Positions 24,136-34,933 of a stretch of 64,000 bases of DNA are shown piece after piece. The position numbers and the translations under genes are program-made. Each line of letters opens with the position of its first letter. The stretch's first letter is position 1. Origin of the DNA: Acorus gramineus (taxonomy: Eukaryota; Streptophyta; Magnoliopsida; Acorales; Acoraceae). The notes beneath the pieces were generated by a model. That model saw nothing but the letters and a program-made list of their open reading frames with translations. It did no database searches and was not told the origin of the DNA. Where the stretch lies: NCBI GenBank assembly GCA_030737835.1, contig CM060856.1, forward strand, positions 19,589,941 to 19,653,940, in the 5' to 3' direction.

Positions 24136-26277
24136 TATTCTGATGATGCATGACCCAGGACATTTGGAGTTGGAGCTTTTGGGTGGACCTATCTCTTCTT
24201 TTCTTTTTTTTCATGAAGACTTTCTTTTGTGTAATTTTTATTTTTTAAGGACAATTTATGTTTATGTTCTTTATGGGATAATTTTCTGGCTTTTCATGCA
24301 TGGTTTTGTGTGATAAACATGGATGTTTAGTGTTTGAAAGGTTTTTTAATTTAGGTGGATGTGTATGTGTGTGAATGGATTTTGGTTTTGTAAGTTTGAT
24401 TCATGGATGAACATATGATTTTGAAATATAGTTGTTTTTGAAGCATACTTATACAGGTTTTATGAATGTATATGTGTATGAAATGCGTGTATGTAGGTTT
24501 TTGGAAAGAAAAACTCTTAATAGGTCTCAAAGGTTTGAAGAGATGATTGTCAATGGGACTTATAGTGTAAAGTGGGCAGCAGGTGAGGGGCGGCTAGTTG
24601 TTTTTAGCTGCCTAGTGAGGGGCGGCTAGTTGTGTTTAGCCACCGCAGGACTAGTAGAATTTACCTGTAGGGCGATGGCTAGTTGATTTCAGCCGTCTGG
24701 TGTCAGGCGGTTAGATACATTTAGCCGCCCCTTGCCTGGGTCATTTGTCTGATTCTGCTGTCTTGCTGCAACCGCTGAAAATCCTGTGGGTAGTGGGTCA
24801 TTCTTTAAGACCTGTAAAAACATTCTTTTTATGGACCAAGTGTTAAATCTGTCTGGATTGTGCCCCTGCACTGACTTTCGAGCCCCTCTTGCTTGAATTG
24901 TCAAGGGCTACAACCCATCTAAGGTAATTTAAAAGTAAAGCAAGGAAAAAGGTGCGAGAAGCCATGCCCGGCATACAAAGGAGGGAGCTTAAGTGACTCT
25001 AAGTGTGTGAATATGTGAGAATGGAAAAAAATCTCAGGTGTGTATGAGAGTGGGGCAATTTTCCTTTTCAAGTGTGTGTGGAAGGGTATGAAATGAAAGT
25101 AATAGGGGCAATTTTATTTTCGTGTGGGAGTCAATTTGTGGCATTTTGAGAAAATTGAATGCCTAAATGTTTTGGAAAAGAAAAATACAATCTTATGCAT
25201 AAGTGTGAGTGACATAAGGGAGCATTTTAATTCTTCAAAGGATCTTTCATGTGGGAGGGCAATGTTTTCAATTTCCTAAAGTAAAAGATACCATCAAGTC
25301 CTTGAAGAGGGGCCCTTGTGGTCACTTATGTCCAAACCAGGATTGTATTTGAAAGGTATTGACTTCAGGTGTCAATTTCTCAAGTTCATGGTTCTCAAAT
25401 GCTTGATCACATTATTCTAAACATGCTGGGAAATCCATGAATGCACCAGGAATTAAGTCAAATAAGCTTCTTTTAGACAGGCAAGTTTTTAAGTGAACTC
25501 ATGTGAGTGTGTGCTGTTGTAAACACAGGAAAAGGTCTTTGTTTGAAATTTCGCCTAGACATAGTTCAATTTCAACTGCACTGCAAATAAAAAATAAGAG
25601 TTGGGATGAATGGGATAAGAGTAATATCGCCCTTGGGGCATTATTTAGAATTGTCCCGGCCTCACATATGTCTTACTTTCTAGGTCCCTCCAGCTTTCTT
25701 CTTTTTACCACTTCTTTATTTGGGTAGAGAGTACAATCCATTTGCTTGGATGTGTACTAGTATAGCCTTTTGTTCAGCATATACTGTGCGTAAAGGCATT
25801 TGCGCCTGCTAAAATAGAGAGTTTAACCCGTTTGTCTGGGTGTTGTTTTGATTTTTGGTCTCTCATTGCCTTTTCTTCTTTCTTTTTGTGAGGGGGGGGG
25901 GGGCTTTCCTTTTTTTCACCTCTGTTCTTTTCTGCTTCCCCTCTAGAAGTGTTTATATAGTGCCAGAGCCAGTTTTGGGACATATGCCAGGTCCAGGACA
26001 ATCCCTCATTTTGTCTTTGGGGTTGATACGAATAAGAACGAGAATAAAGGGGAGATGCCTTGGGTTTAAAAAATTGTCCTAGTCTACAGGGTAGGCAATT
26101 TTTCCTTTTGTCAGATAAACCGATTCCTAAGTCATACTGGTGTGATGGAGGTGGCATGAGTGGTGAATATATGAGCTCAAGTAAAATACAAGTTATCTTT
26201 GAGAGTCTTATAATTCTATAATCAGGTGCTAAACACTGGAAATCGCAGGAAGGAAGAATAATATTTCTCAAACATTA
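24136..26277. other. Conserved non-coding segment between PMD gene and integrase (copy 1)
   Basis: It matches 54956-57201 in inverse orientation over most of its length but has no coherent reading frame. It lies where the sense (pol) and antisense (PMD) transcripts would converge. Hairpin units occur at 24585-24735. A ten-base G run lies near 25894. Confidence 0.65.
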
Positions 26278-26569
26278 AGAGTTTTATGCATGTAAAATCT
26301 TCAGATAATGTTCATTCACGAATCTGAGACTTCGACTCCTTTGGCATCCATCAAGCGGTAGGCATTCCTGAAGTAGGCATGGGTGATCACATAGGGTCCC
26401 TCCCATGTGGGTTGCAGCTTGCCTTTTGGATTGGGCTGTCTTGATGGCATGATTTGCTTAAGTACTAGCTCCCCAATTTTAAATTTTCTCTCTATTACTT
26501 TCTTTTCAAATGCCCTTGCCACCCTCCTCTAGTAGGCCTGGGCATGGTCTGCGGCCCTTAACCTCTTTT
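26278..26569 (-). pseudogene. Integrase C-terminal fragment of copy 1
   Basis: The - strand sequence carries RAFEKKVIERKFKIGE, then GKLQPTWEGPYVI and AYRLMDAKGVEV, the C-terminal part of gypsy integrase seen also at 54716-54955. A stop replaces a tryptophan near 26314 (TGA where copy 2 has TGG). The N-terminal side is lost at 26570. Confidence 0.85.
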
Positions 26570-26933
26570 CATTTTTTTTTTTAAGAAATCATTTAAACAA
26601 ATATGTATATGAGTTTGAAATGAAAGCTGATTAGCATATTTTTTTTGGATTTTTTAGGAAAGCATGGAAACAAACAGCCTAAAGAGGAAGCAAACAAATT
26701 TAGAAATAAACAGATTTAGTGATCTTAAGAATCTTAGAGACAGATTTTACAATCTCCAAAATCTTAAAAATATATTTTGCAATCTCTGAATATATTTCAT
26801 AATTTCTAAATATATTTCTCAATCTCTACATATATTTCCACCATGACTTCAACTTTGGGCCATAGAAACTACAATAGGGAGCCTTTTTTTACCTACAATA
26901 TAAGAAAATATTGGGGAGGCTTTTGAGGGTGCT

Positions 26934-27959
26934 CTTAGATTAGGAAAAATTGGCAAAAGTTATGCGTTTAATTCATTCAAATATATTTTTTTTTGTCAAT
27001 ATATATATATATATATATTTATGTCTCATTAGTGACTGTAATTGGTTTAATGGTGTTCTCTATACGTGTTTTTTCTTCCACTATTTAGGTATACCCCTTT
27101 ATATACGTTTTGACTACACTATTTCTAGTGGGTGGCTTCGTACATGCATTCATTAATTAACTTGTATATGCATTAACACAAATGATGATATAAAATATCA
27201 TATGAATATGATTTTTTTATTGTTGCACTAGTGTTTTTTATTGATTTACTGGACTGCAAAGTCCCTAATAAAAAGTATGATATTATTAACTGTAAGAGAG
27301 TATGGAGTAAGCTGACTCATTTGCATTATGAATTTTAATAAATTTAATAACATATTTTCGTTATAAAGATATAAATGATGCCCACTTTGTTTTTAATTAA
27401 AAAAATTCGGGTTACAAATAAGACAATCCAACTTCATTTCCCTGTACCTAAATTGACATGACATTTTCAGTTACTGATCAACCATCATGCATATTAATTA
27501 TGTCAATGGTATCCTCTAAATCTTCAATTTTCTCTGCTGGTCAACTTAAATTTTATAGCCTCCTTTGACAGAATATTCTTAATATAGCATAGTTACACAC
27601 AGTTCTTATACGTGTAATCTAATTTCACTAACAATGTATTTTTCGTTTGATGAAAAATATGAATTTTAATTTGTTTTTTTTTATGAAAATGAATTTTAAG
27701 TATGTATTATATTTTTTGTAAAAATATATATGTTTCATTATGAAAAATACAATTTTAAAGCATGTGACGACTCACGCAAAACTATACTCAGCATTGTTTC
27801 TAACTTTATCTTTCTTAATTATATAGGGTAATCAAAATAAGTGTTTGTATAGTCATATGAGCTGGCTTTAGTGGGTTTTGGTCCACAGTTTACTAAAAAT
27901 AAGTGTTGTTACACTCAGCCCATTTAACCCCATATATCTCATTAGTCACTGCAGTTACT
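26934..27959. other. AT-rich intergenic DNA
   Basis: No gene was recognised. It holds a TA microsatellite (about 26998-27018). It forms the host sequence into which copy 2 of the Tat/Ogre-type element inserted. Confidence 0.55.
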
Positions 27960-29102
27960 TGTAGATATCACACTTTTGACCGTCCAAAGAAATGAAAATA
28001 CTTTAAGTAATATTTAGAAATGACCACATTTGGAATCTAAGAGAAAAAAATTTTTAGTAAAGAAACCGGAAGGAGAAACTCTAGCCCCCAACACTTAGAA
28101 AATTTTCAAGGGGTAGGAACAGAGCGGCTACTTCAAAGTAGCCATCCCCTAACCGCTTCCCATAGATGGGACATAAAGCAGCATTTAATGTTGATGATTG
28201 CGGCAGTTTCTTCTATCATGTTGCCCCTTCTCTGACGGCTTACACCTAGTAACCGCCTCAAGCCACCGCTTGTCGGAAATTGGACGTTTGGCAGGTCATC
28301 ATGGGGGCAGCATCTTGAAAGTAGCCGCCCCTCACTGGGCGGCTAGTGTAACTAGCCGCCCCTCACCTAGACAATTGTCAGAAACAAAGATCTAATGGTA
28401 GGTCAAATCAACCACCCAATTATCCAATTTAATTTATTGTCTAGTGGACACTCCCCTACCCTATTTTTTACTATAAATAAGGGGCACCCAAACTCTTCTT
28501 CTACTCATCAACCATCATCAATTATCCACATTTTCACACAACAAGCTCAATCAAGCATTCCTTTATCCCCACACCCACTATTTGAAACCCTTGAGAGAGA
28601 GAGAGAGAGTTCTATTTTGAGAGAAGGAAACTCATTTCCTACATAAATCTACTCTCCAAAAACCCTCTCTGAAACCCTAGTTAAACCTAGTTTAATTTCA
28701 GCCAAAGCCCAAAACCAAAATCTACCTAGGCTCTGCCCAAATAGAGCCAAATCCCAGGCGCTAATCACAACTAGCCATCCCCTTTTAGGTGGCTAATTTG
28801 CACTAGCCGTCCCTCATCCACCCCATGTCTTTTAAACCTCCCATTTTTCAAGTCCCAGAAGCAGAAAAGGATTCCCCGTTGGCATCTCTGTGTACGGTTG
28901 GCCATGTCTCATAGCGGAGAATCCACAATCCCCCCACGAAGGCAATCAACAGTAACACCATCTTTTTCTGCTTTTTGAGAAAGTAGGTGGCGATCACAAC
29001 AACCCTTGAATCCTCCTAAGGAGTTGTCGGGCATCTCAGCAAGGGACCACACCCCATCCCCCTTTTGAGAGACAATCCGATCATGCCTGCAAGGTGCATT
29101 CA
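27960..29102 (+). repeat. Tat/Ogre-type 5' LTR, copy 2
   Basis: It starts TGTAGATATCACACTTTTGA and ends GCATTCA. It has a TATA box (ctataaataa, 28471-28480) and hairpin units at 28121-28150 and 28337-28361 (perfect 11 bp arms GGGCGGCTAGT around GTA), and weaker ones near 28755-28815. A unit of about 30 bp present in the 3' LTR (62340-62375) is missing here. Confidence 0.85.
28471..28480 (+). promoter_or_regulatory. TATA box in Tat/Ogre-type LTR
   Basis: The core ctataaata is conserved in all three LTR copies (here, at 62700-62708 and, inverse, at 18962-18970), followed by a leader with gagagagag. Confidence 0.65.
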
Positions 29103-29374
29103 TACCAGAATTGTTATATATGTGTCACTTTTAGCCTGCTGGTAACCGTTAGAGCGTTCTGGCAGTTTTTCGTTTTTTTTCGATTTTTCGATCGGAACCG
29201 CTAATTTTTGGACTGTTAGCTATCGTCCTGAGCTAGAGGACTCCGATTGAAAATCTAACTGCATATTTGGTGTCCTGGTGCCATTTTAAGCCTCTCACGA
29301 AAATTTTGTCGAATTCCGGCAACGTTTCCAAAATTTCGCAGTTCCGTGGCGTATCCGGGTTTTTAAGTCGCACG

Positions 29375-29383
29375 CTATATAAG
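29375..29383 (+). promoter_or_regulatory. TATA box in 5' LTR of the long-LTR gypsy element
   Basis: CTATATAAG, followed by a CT-rich leader. The same site is at 35197-35205 in the 3' LTR. Confidence 0.7.
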
Positions 29384-29969
29384 AGTGGGATCTAATTTTC
29401 TGAGTTACTGTTCATCATCCCTACCAAATCCCTCTCTCTCCTCCCTCTCTCTTTTTCTTCCATTAGAGGCCCTTAGACCCCTCAAACCTAAAAACCTAAA
29501 GCACGAGAAGTGTAGATCGGGTCCCGATCTACACTCCGGTGTTTTCAAATCCCTTTTCCGACGAGTCTAGCCACTCCGACCTCCTCTCTTTCTCCTCTGT
29601 TTTGGCCCGGTTCGAAGGCCGTGGTAGATCGGGGCGTAAGAGGGCCTTTGGGAAGGGTTTCGGTGCACGGAGAGCGTCCGGACTTCCCTTCCTCCCCTTG
29701 GTAAGCCCTATTTCCCCTCTTTTCTTGTCTAGATGGATGTTAGGAGGTGGATTTTGGGGTTGGGTGGAGGTCGGCGGCTGTGGGTGGCCGTCGGAGGGCT
29801 GTGGAGGTGGTCGGAGGTCGGTGGAGGGTGGTTTGGGTGCTCGGGCAGCAGGGGGTTCTGTCTCGGGCAGCAGGCAGCACCGGCAGCAGCACAGCAGCGC
29901 AGCAGGCTGGGCGCGCGCGGGCGTGCGCGCGTGCGTGCGCGCGGGCGTGCGCGCGGGCATGCAGGGCGC

Positions 29970-30063
29970 GTGCTGGTCGTGCTGGGCGGCTGGTGCTGGG
30001 CGGGCTGGTGCGCGAGGTGCTGGTCGTGTTGGGCGGCTGGTGCTGGGCGGGCTGGTGCGCGAG
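29970..30063 (+). repeat. Two 47 bp tandem repeats in 5' LTR
   Basis: The unit begins gtgctggtcgtgctgggcgg and ends gcgcgag. The other LTR has four such units (35794-35989), one with an 8 bp insertion. Confidence 0.92.
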
Positions 30064-30413
30064 GAGCTGATCGCGCGGGTGCTAGGCGTGCGAGCAGGGG
30101 TGGTGCGTGCGCGAGGTGGTGGCCGAGTGCAGGGTGCGCGCGGAGGGCGCGGCGAGGCCGTGGGGGTGCGCGCGAGGCGAGGCACTGCGCGCGGGGGTGC
30201 GCGGGGTGCTCGCGGGCCGGCGCGAGGCGTGCGGGGTGCGTGGGCTGAGGCGCGGCGGTGCGCCCGGGCGGTCGGGTGGCCGTGCGGGTGGGTGCCGGCC
30301 GTGCGGGTGGTTGCCGGGGGTGTTGGGAGTTTAGTTGTGGGTTTATGTATGTTCTTGTGTATTTTGTGGTATTTATGGATTTTAACTCACCATATTGAAT
30401 GTCTGTCTTGCAG

Positions 30414-30449
30414 ATCTAGACGGACGGTCGCGCGACGACCCAGATACTG
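30414..30449 (+). other. Candidate mini-exon inside the 5' LTR
   Basis: 36 bp between CAG|ATCT and ACTG|GTGAGTGG. The same arrangement is seen at 36412-36447 in the other LTR, and with 39 and 37 bp in the solo LTRs (42631-42669, and 46009-46045 on the - strand). Splicing is inferred from the borders only. Confidence 0.4.
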
Positions 30450-32122
30450 GTGAGTGGGGCAATCCAACCCAGTAGAGAGGCGTTATACGCACTTGGGCGT
30501 ATACCGACCTCTCCTGGGGCACCGTGGATGAATATTAACCTGCAGTAATATGTAATCCATGCTTGTATGATTTAAAATGTAGAATGCATGCTACCCTAGG
30601 CTTTTATGTTAGGGACTTGCACCCTTAGGATAGGTGTAAGAGCCATGCACCATGCCTCCTGTTTCATGCTAGGAAACCTCGGCCTATGCATGCGTCCTAC
30701 TAGTTTATTTATTAAATTAAATGCTAGTATATGTAAATTGCATGCTTTAGATAATATTATCGGGAGGAGCCTTGCGAGGTCAACATTGAGACCCGTGTTA
30801 GGGTACTCCGTGTTCCTTGTTTGGTTGTCGGGATGTCCTGTATCGGGACCTCATGCTGCCCTCCCAAGGTTTCTAGTCCCAATAATATTATATGTAATGT
30901 TGTATGATTGGTATGATTATTAGCATGTTAGTGAGTATTATAGGGGAGGGGCCTTGCGAGGACAGCGGTGAGACCCGGGTTAGGGTACTCCGTGTTCCTT
31001 GTTTGGTTGTCGGGGTATCCTATATCGGGAACTCACGCCGCCCTCCCGAGTTTCTTTCCCCCAATGATATTCCAACCTTGCTTTTGATTGTACATGTTCC
31101 CCGCATCTTGGTTATGCGCCCTGGAGGAACTCTGAAGAGTTCATGACATTTGAGTTGTAGAGATGTGTAGTCGGCGGATCCGAGTGGATCATATGCGTAT
31201 GGATGGGCTGTTCTGTCCCCCTCGTTGGATCCGGTAGAGGCTGCCCCCAGCGTTAGAAAGGCCGCCCTTCGGAGGACCCACATCAGTAGGCGCCTCCCGA
31301 TATTTGTGACGGACTGTGCTGAAGTTGTGGGTGGAGACCAAGTGGCCTACGGAGTGGAGGAGAGACTACCGGTGGACTAAGGGTGACCAACAGCCTAGTC
31401 AGTCCCAAAATCCTATGTCACCCGTGGTAGGGTGAGGGTGAGGGTGAAGTGGGTTGGCGATGAGCGACCCGCTGGTTTTGTTTATGGATGATTGTAAGTC
31501 CCGATATCCTGAGTCCCTTGTTGAGGGGTAAGGTGAGGGTATGTTCTGGGTTATTGAAATTGTGGATTAGAACGGATTAATGTTTATGTTGTTCCTGCCC
31601 TTCTGAGGCGGGACAAATAGCTGGATTAATATGTTGTGGTCAATATTGTCTGTGATGCATGGGTTGTGCCGTTCACTGAGCGTGTGGCTCACCCCTCGCA
31701 TATGTTTTTCCCAGTTGCCACTGAGCCTGAGCTGGAGCCGGAGCAGCAGTTGGAGCTTTCCGAGGGATTCCTTCAGTAGCGGAGCAGCGCCACGTTCCGC
31801 GAGTGCCAGAGGTTATCAGCATCCCTTCTTGACTGTATGTATTTGATTTCCGTGCTTGGCACGTGTTTGTATATGTTCAGTTGTATTTGTGTATATTGGC
31901 TCTCACAGGACAGATGATTGAGTATCGAGTCTGTAGAATGTTTATTTACAGATTCAGTCTTTTGCTTCCGCATTTGGTGTATATATCATGTCAGCCCTTT
32001 GTTGTCTGTGTGTCATTCTGGTTGTTTGTGTATGATATATTGTTGACCTCCTGTGTAGATTCTGATATTATATATACACTTGCCGCGTCCCGGGGTTGGC
32101 CGCCCTGGGGCGTGACAAAAGT

Positions 32123-32134
32123 TGGTATCAGAGC
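32123..32134 (+). promoter_or_regulatory. Primer binding site (initiator tRNA-Met type)
   Basis: TGGTATCAGAGC lies 5 bases after the end of the 5' LTR, the usual primer site of plant gypsy and copia elements. Confidence 0.9.
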
Positions 32135-32236
32135 CTGGTCCTGTCAGAGCCAATTGTCTTCCTTTCGTAGAGATGAGTCCTAGGATTTCTATATGAGTAT
32201 TCTGATCCTAGTGTCTGGTTTTCTTAGGGTGCTGAT

Positions 32237-33601
32237 ATGCCTCCTCGCAGAGGACGGCGCGGACGAGGTCCCTCTCGGTCTTTGGAGGTTTCCGGACCTA
32301 CCAGAGACGAGGATGCTACTGGAGAGCCCTTGACGCAGGAGCCTCCTGCTTGGGAGCGTGCTTTCGCTCGGTTGGCAGATTTGGTGGAGACACAGACGAG
32401 AGCGTTGGCAGAGCAGGCTAGAGAGATTCGGGAGCTGAGGGCGACCCGCGAGGCAGTTCCGCAGGTCCCCTTGGCGGCAGATCCGCCTGTGGTACCTGAT
32501 GTACCCCCAGTTCCTGTGGCAGTTCCGGCAGTAGGAGTTGAGGATCCCCTGCAGAGGGAGGAGGAGCTAGAGGCGGCAGCGCGAGTGCAGCAGAGCGGCC
32601 TCAACGCCTTTCTGAAGCTCCATCCTCCCGAGTTTCATGGGCAGTCGGCAGATCCTCTTGCACCAGAGCGTTGGTTGAGGGAGGTGGATACCATTTTCGC
32701 GGCCATGCTTTGCACCGATCGCCAGCGAGTCGCCCTGGCCACCTTTATGCTGAAGGGTGACGCCGCCGACTGGTGGGCTACCCGAGTGGTGGACATCCCA
32801 GAGGGAGTGGAGCAGCTTTCTTGGGCAGGATTCCGGAGGTATTTCTTGGAGGAGTACTTCCCGTTCTCGGCGCGGCAGCTAGTGGAGCGGGAGTTTGAGC
32901 AGCTGACTCAGGGCACTATGTCCGTCGCTGACTACTCTACGCGCTTCACGAGCCTTTCCAGGTTCGCTCCAGCCTTGGTGATGGATGAGGGGACGCGGTG
33001 CCGCCGTTTCGAGTTGGGTCTCAGCAGCGCTATCAGGGTGCACGTCACCGCCCATGCATTCTCGAGGTTCTCGGACTTGGTGTCTCGGGCGAAGACAGTC
33101 GAGCGAGATCTCGGGATCATGGTGACGGTTCCGACCCCTTCTGCAGATCAGGGCCCTTCCGGGAGTCGGGACCAGGGGCAGCGCAAGAGGAAGAGGCCCC
33201 GTTTCGATCAGCCAGCGGCTTCCTCTCCTCCAGCAGATGCGGTGCCAGTATGGGATCCGGCACCCATTGCAGCAGTGCCCATCCAGTCCGTGCGGCCGGA
33301 GAAGCGGCGCTGTTTCCATTGTCAGCGCATCGGGCATATCAGATACAATTGCCCTGATGCTGGCCTGCCCCGAGTGATGCCTCCGCAGCCGCAGTTCTTG
33401 CAGCAGCAGCAGCAGCCTCAGCGTCAGCAGCAGCCAGTGCAGCCGGCGAGGCGTGCTCCTGTTCCTCAGCCGCGGTTGGTCCAAGGCAGAGTTGCAGCGC
33501 TTACGGCCGAGGAGGTGCAGCCTTCGGGTATCATGGTTCGAGGTATTATCCTGTGTTCCCAGCTCTCTAGTAATAGGATATATGTGTGGGTGTGTGTTTG
33601 A
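32237..33601 (+). CDS. Gag polyprotein of the long-LTR gypsy element
   Basis: An open frame of 454 residues starting at the first ATG after the primer site. Residues 1-30 are basic. Residues about 35-70 could form a coiled coil. The retrotransposon gag domain spans about 118-300 with the marks FLKLHPPEFHG, RWLREVD, LKGDAADWW and FLEEYFP. A CCHC zinc knuckle uses Cys359, Cys362, His367 and Cys372. A Gln-rich tail follows. Gag would form the virus-like particle and bind RNA. The frame leaves gag homology near residue 436, where the protease should begin, and ends 18 residues later, so the usual fusion to pol is lost. Gag itself looks intact and could be translated. Confidence 0.92.
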   Translation: MPPRRGRRGRGPSRSLEVSGPTRDEDATGEPLTQEPPAWERAFARLADLVETQTRALAEQAREIRELRATREAVPQVPLAADPPVVPDVPPVPVAVPAVGVEDPLQREEELEAAARVQQSGLNAFLKLHPPEFHGQSADPLAPERWLREVDTIFAAMLCTDRQRVALATFMLKGDAADWWATRVVDIPEGVEQLSWAGFRRYFLEEYFPFSARQLVEREFEQLTQGTMSVADYSTRFTSLSRFAPALVMDEGTRCRRFELGLSSAIRVHVTAHAFSRFSDLVSRAKTVERDLGIMVTVPTPSADQGPSGSRDQGQRKRKRPRFDQPAASSPPADAVPVWDPAPIAAVPIQSVRPEKRRCFHCQRIGHIRYNCPDAGLPRVMPPQPQFLQQQQQPQRQQQPVQPARRAPVPQPRLVQGRVAALTAEEVQPSGIMVRGIILCSQLSSNRIYVWVCV

Positions 33602-34352
33602 TGGTTATTATGCAAGTGTGTGGGGTATCTGGATGAGTGAGTATTAAGAGCGGTTGTTTGAGTTAAGGAAGCCGGGTTTTAGCTGTCCTGGCAGTGAGTC
33701 CCATCAGTAGGTACCGCCGATGCAGTCGGAGGGGTACTGAATTTGGGAGTATGCTAGGTAGGGGCTACCCGGTAAGAGGTTATTGAATGGTGTCGCGAGC
33801 GTGGAATCGCTCTCCCCTTCGTCGGATCCGCGTAGTACAGCCCCGGCGTTAGACAGGCTCCCGGTCAGAGGACCAGGCGAGCTACGGAGCGGGGAGAGGC
33901 TACCGGTGGACCAGGGGTAGAGAGCAGTCTAAGTCTCTCCCAAAGTCCCAAAATGTCTCCTTTCGGGAGTGAGGGTGTGGATGAGGCGAAGGCGGGTCGC
34001 TCGTGACCCAAGTTTTGTTGGACCGTTCCCAATGATGTTGGGTCCGGTCTTGTTGTTGATGTTGAAGGACATCATTGAGCTATCATCTAGATGTAGGTGA
34101 TCTGGAGGGGTTAGATGTGTTATTTTAAAATGATGTCTTCTTCTAGTGTTCCTTTCTGGATTAAGGGGCCTTGTGAGGTCGGCGTTGAAACCCGGGCTAG
34201 GGTACTTCGTGTTCCTTGTTTGGTTGTCGGGGTATCCTATATCGGGATTTCATGGTGCCCTCCCGAGGTTTCTTTTCCCAGGCAAGGGATGCCATGGAAG
34301 CATCAGATGGATGGGAGATCAAGTGTGAGTTTTGGTTGGAGGTTGAGGCCTT
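33602..34352 (+). other. LTR-like sequence in place of pol
   Basis: About 33,600-34,090 resembles the solo LTR family around 43,440-44,045 (for example 'gtcgcgagcgtggaatcg', 'ggaccgttccca' and 'tctagatgtagatgat'-type words). 34161-34279 is a third copy of the ~115 bp module found twice in each LTR of this element. Protease and most of RT are absent. Confidence 0.7.
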
Positions 34353-34742
34353 TTGGGCTGGGTGATTTCTGGTGAAGGCATATCTGTGGACCCGGGCAAG
34401 ACGCTCGTCGCGTCAAATTGGCGCCGACCGTCGAACCCCGCAGGGATTCGGAGCTTCCCGAGTTTAGCAGGTTATTGTAGGAAGCTTGACGAGGGACTCT
34501 CGAAGATAGCTGTTCCTCTTAACCGCCTTACTTGGAAAGATGTCCGGTTCGAGTGGTCCCCTTCTTGCGAGGAGAGCTTCCTGGAGTTTTATCGGAGGCT
34601 CACCTCAGCGCCAATTCTTACCTCTCCGTCTTGGAGTGGTGGGTTCGCAGTGGGTAAGGGTGTGTCCGCGATCCTGCTCACGTCATCCCGTTCGAGCCGC
34701 TCGTCTCTGAGCCGGACAGTCATTCGTGGAGCAGTCGATTGA
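34353..34742 (+). pseudogene. RT/RNase H fragment of the gypsy element
   Basis: The readable part begins GEGISVDPGK and contains RSFPSLAGYCRKL, KIAVPLNRLT and EESFLEFYRRLTSAPIL, the thumb and start of RNase H of chromovirus-type pol. Its catalytic core is not present. It continues in shifted frames into chromodomain-proximal remains up to the polypurine tract. Confidence 0.82.
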
Positions 34743-34918
34743 GATCATGGACCGCCGCGTGAGGAGGCTCTGCACCAAGACCGTCCAGTTGGTCGAGGTG
34801 CGATGGCAGCACCGTTCCGGTGTTGAGGACACTTAGGAGCTCAAGGATGCCAGGTGTGACGCGTATTCACATCTTTTCCCCTCCTAGATGTTTTTGCATA
34901 TTTTGAGGACAAAATTTC

Positions 34919-34933
34919 CTAAGGGGGGAAGAA
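34919..34933 (+). promoter_or_regulatory. Polypurine tract
   Basis: ctaaggggggaagaa directly before the 3' LTR, the primer for plus-strand synthesis. Confidence 0.85.

Larger units (their letters stand above)
18350..26569 (-). mobile_element. Tat/Ogre-type Ty3/gypsy element, copy 1 (5' truncated)
   Basis: From left to right in + coordinates: 3' LTR (18350-19507), antisense PMD gene (20358-24135), a conserved non-coding segment (24136-26277) and the last part of integrase (to 26569). Everything further 5' (5' LTR, gag, protease, RT, RNase H) is missing. Segment order and sequence match copy 2 (27960-63180) in inverse orientation. The junction at 26570 passes into about 95 bp of unrelated AT-rich filler and then the copia LTR, which points to a deletion. 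Confidence 0.85.
17579..26873 (-). mobile_element. Ty1/copia retrotransposon, largely deleted, with nested insertion
   Basis: The 3' LTR (17579-17970, left in + coordinates) starts TGTAGTCTCTATGG on the - strand and ends in CA. A partial 5' LTR at about 26666-26873 ends in the same sequence. ATAGG flanks both sides (17574-17578 and 26874-26878), an exact 5 bp target duplication that proves the two LTR pieces belong to one insertion. A purine tract (ccaggtggagat) precedes the 3' LTR. Only the end of pol (RNase H) remains; gag, protease, integrase, RT and half of the 5' LTR are missing. A Tat/Ogre-type element inserted in the RNase H, and a later deletion joined it to the 5' LTR remnant. Confidence 0.88.
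16678..26933. mobile_element. TIR element (~950 bp) split by a copia retrotransposon
   Basis: The left TIR at 16678-16699 and the inverse of the right TIR at 26912-26933 agree at 20 of 22 positions; the shared core is TCAAAAGCCTCCCCA. Removing the copia insertion (17579-26878 including one duplication) leaves about 956 bp. The element's internal part (16700-17578) has CT-rich stretches, a CA microsatellite and no transposase. A target duplication could not be fixed, so the superfamily is open. Confidence 0.7.
29112..32117 (+). repeat. 5' LTR of the long-LTR gypsy element
   Basis: TGTTATATATGTGTCAC to GTGACA, 3006 bp. It has a TATA box at 29375-29383, a candidate splice donor at 29701 and acceptor at 30413, two 47 bp repeats (29970-30016, 30017-30063), a very GC-rich zone (29750-30300) and a duplicated ~115 bp module (30768-30882, 30951-31058). 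Confidence 0.93.

Noticed and set aside
29103-29111. Primer binding site of the Tat/Ogre-type element
   Set aside because: Only 9 bp remain before the insertion and the continuation at 38117 gave no convincing tRNA match.
29539-30453. Long open frames (up to 304 residues) in the GC-rich part of the gypsy LTR, repeated at 35361-36451
   Set aside because: Ala/Arg/Gly-rich in several phases at once, with repeats that change length between LTRs; open only because GC-rich DNA has few stops.
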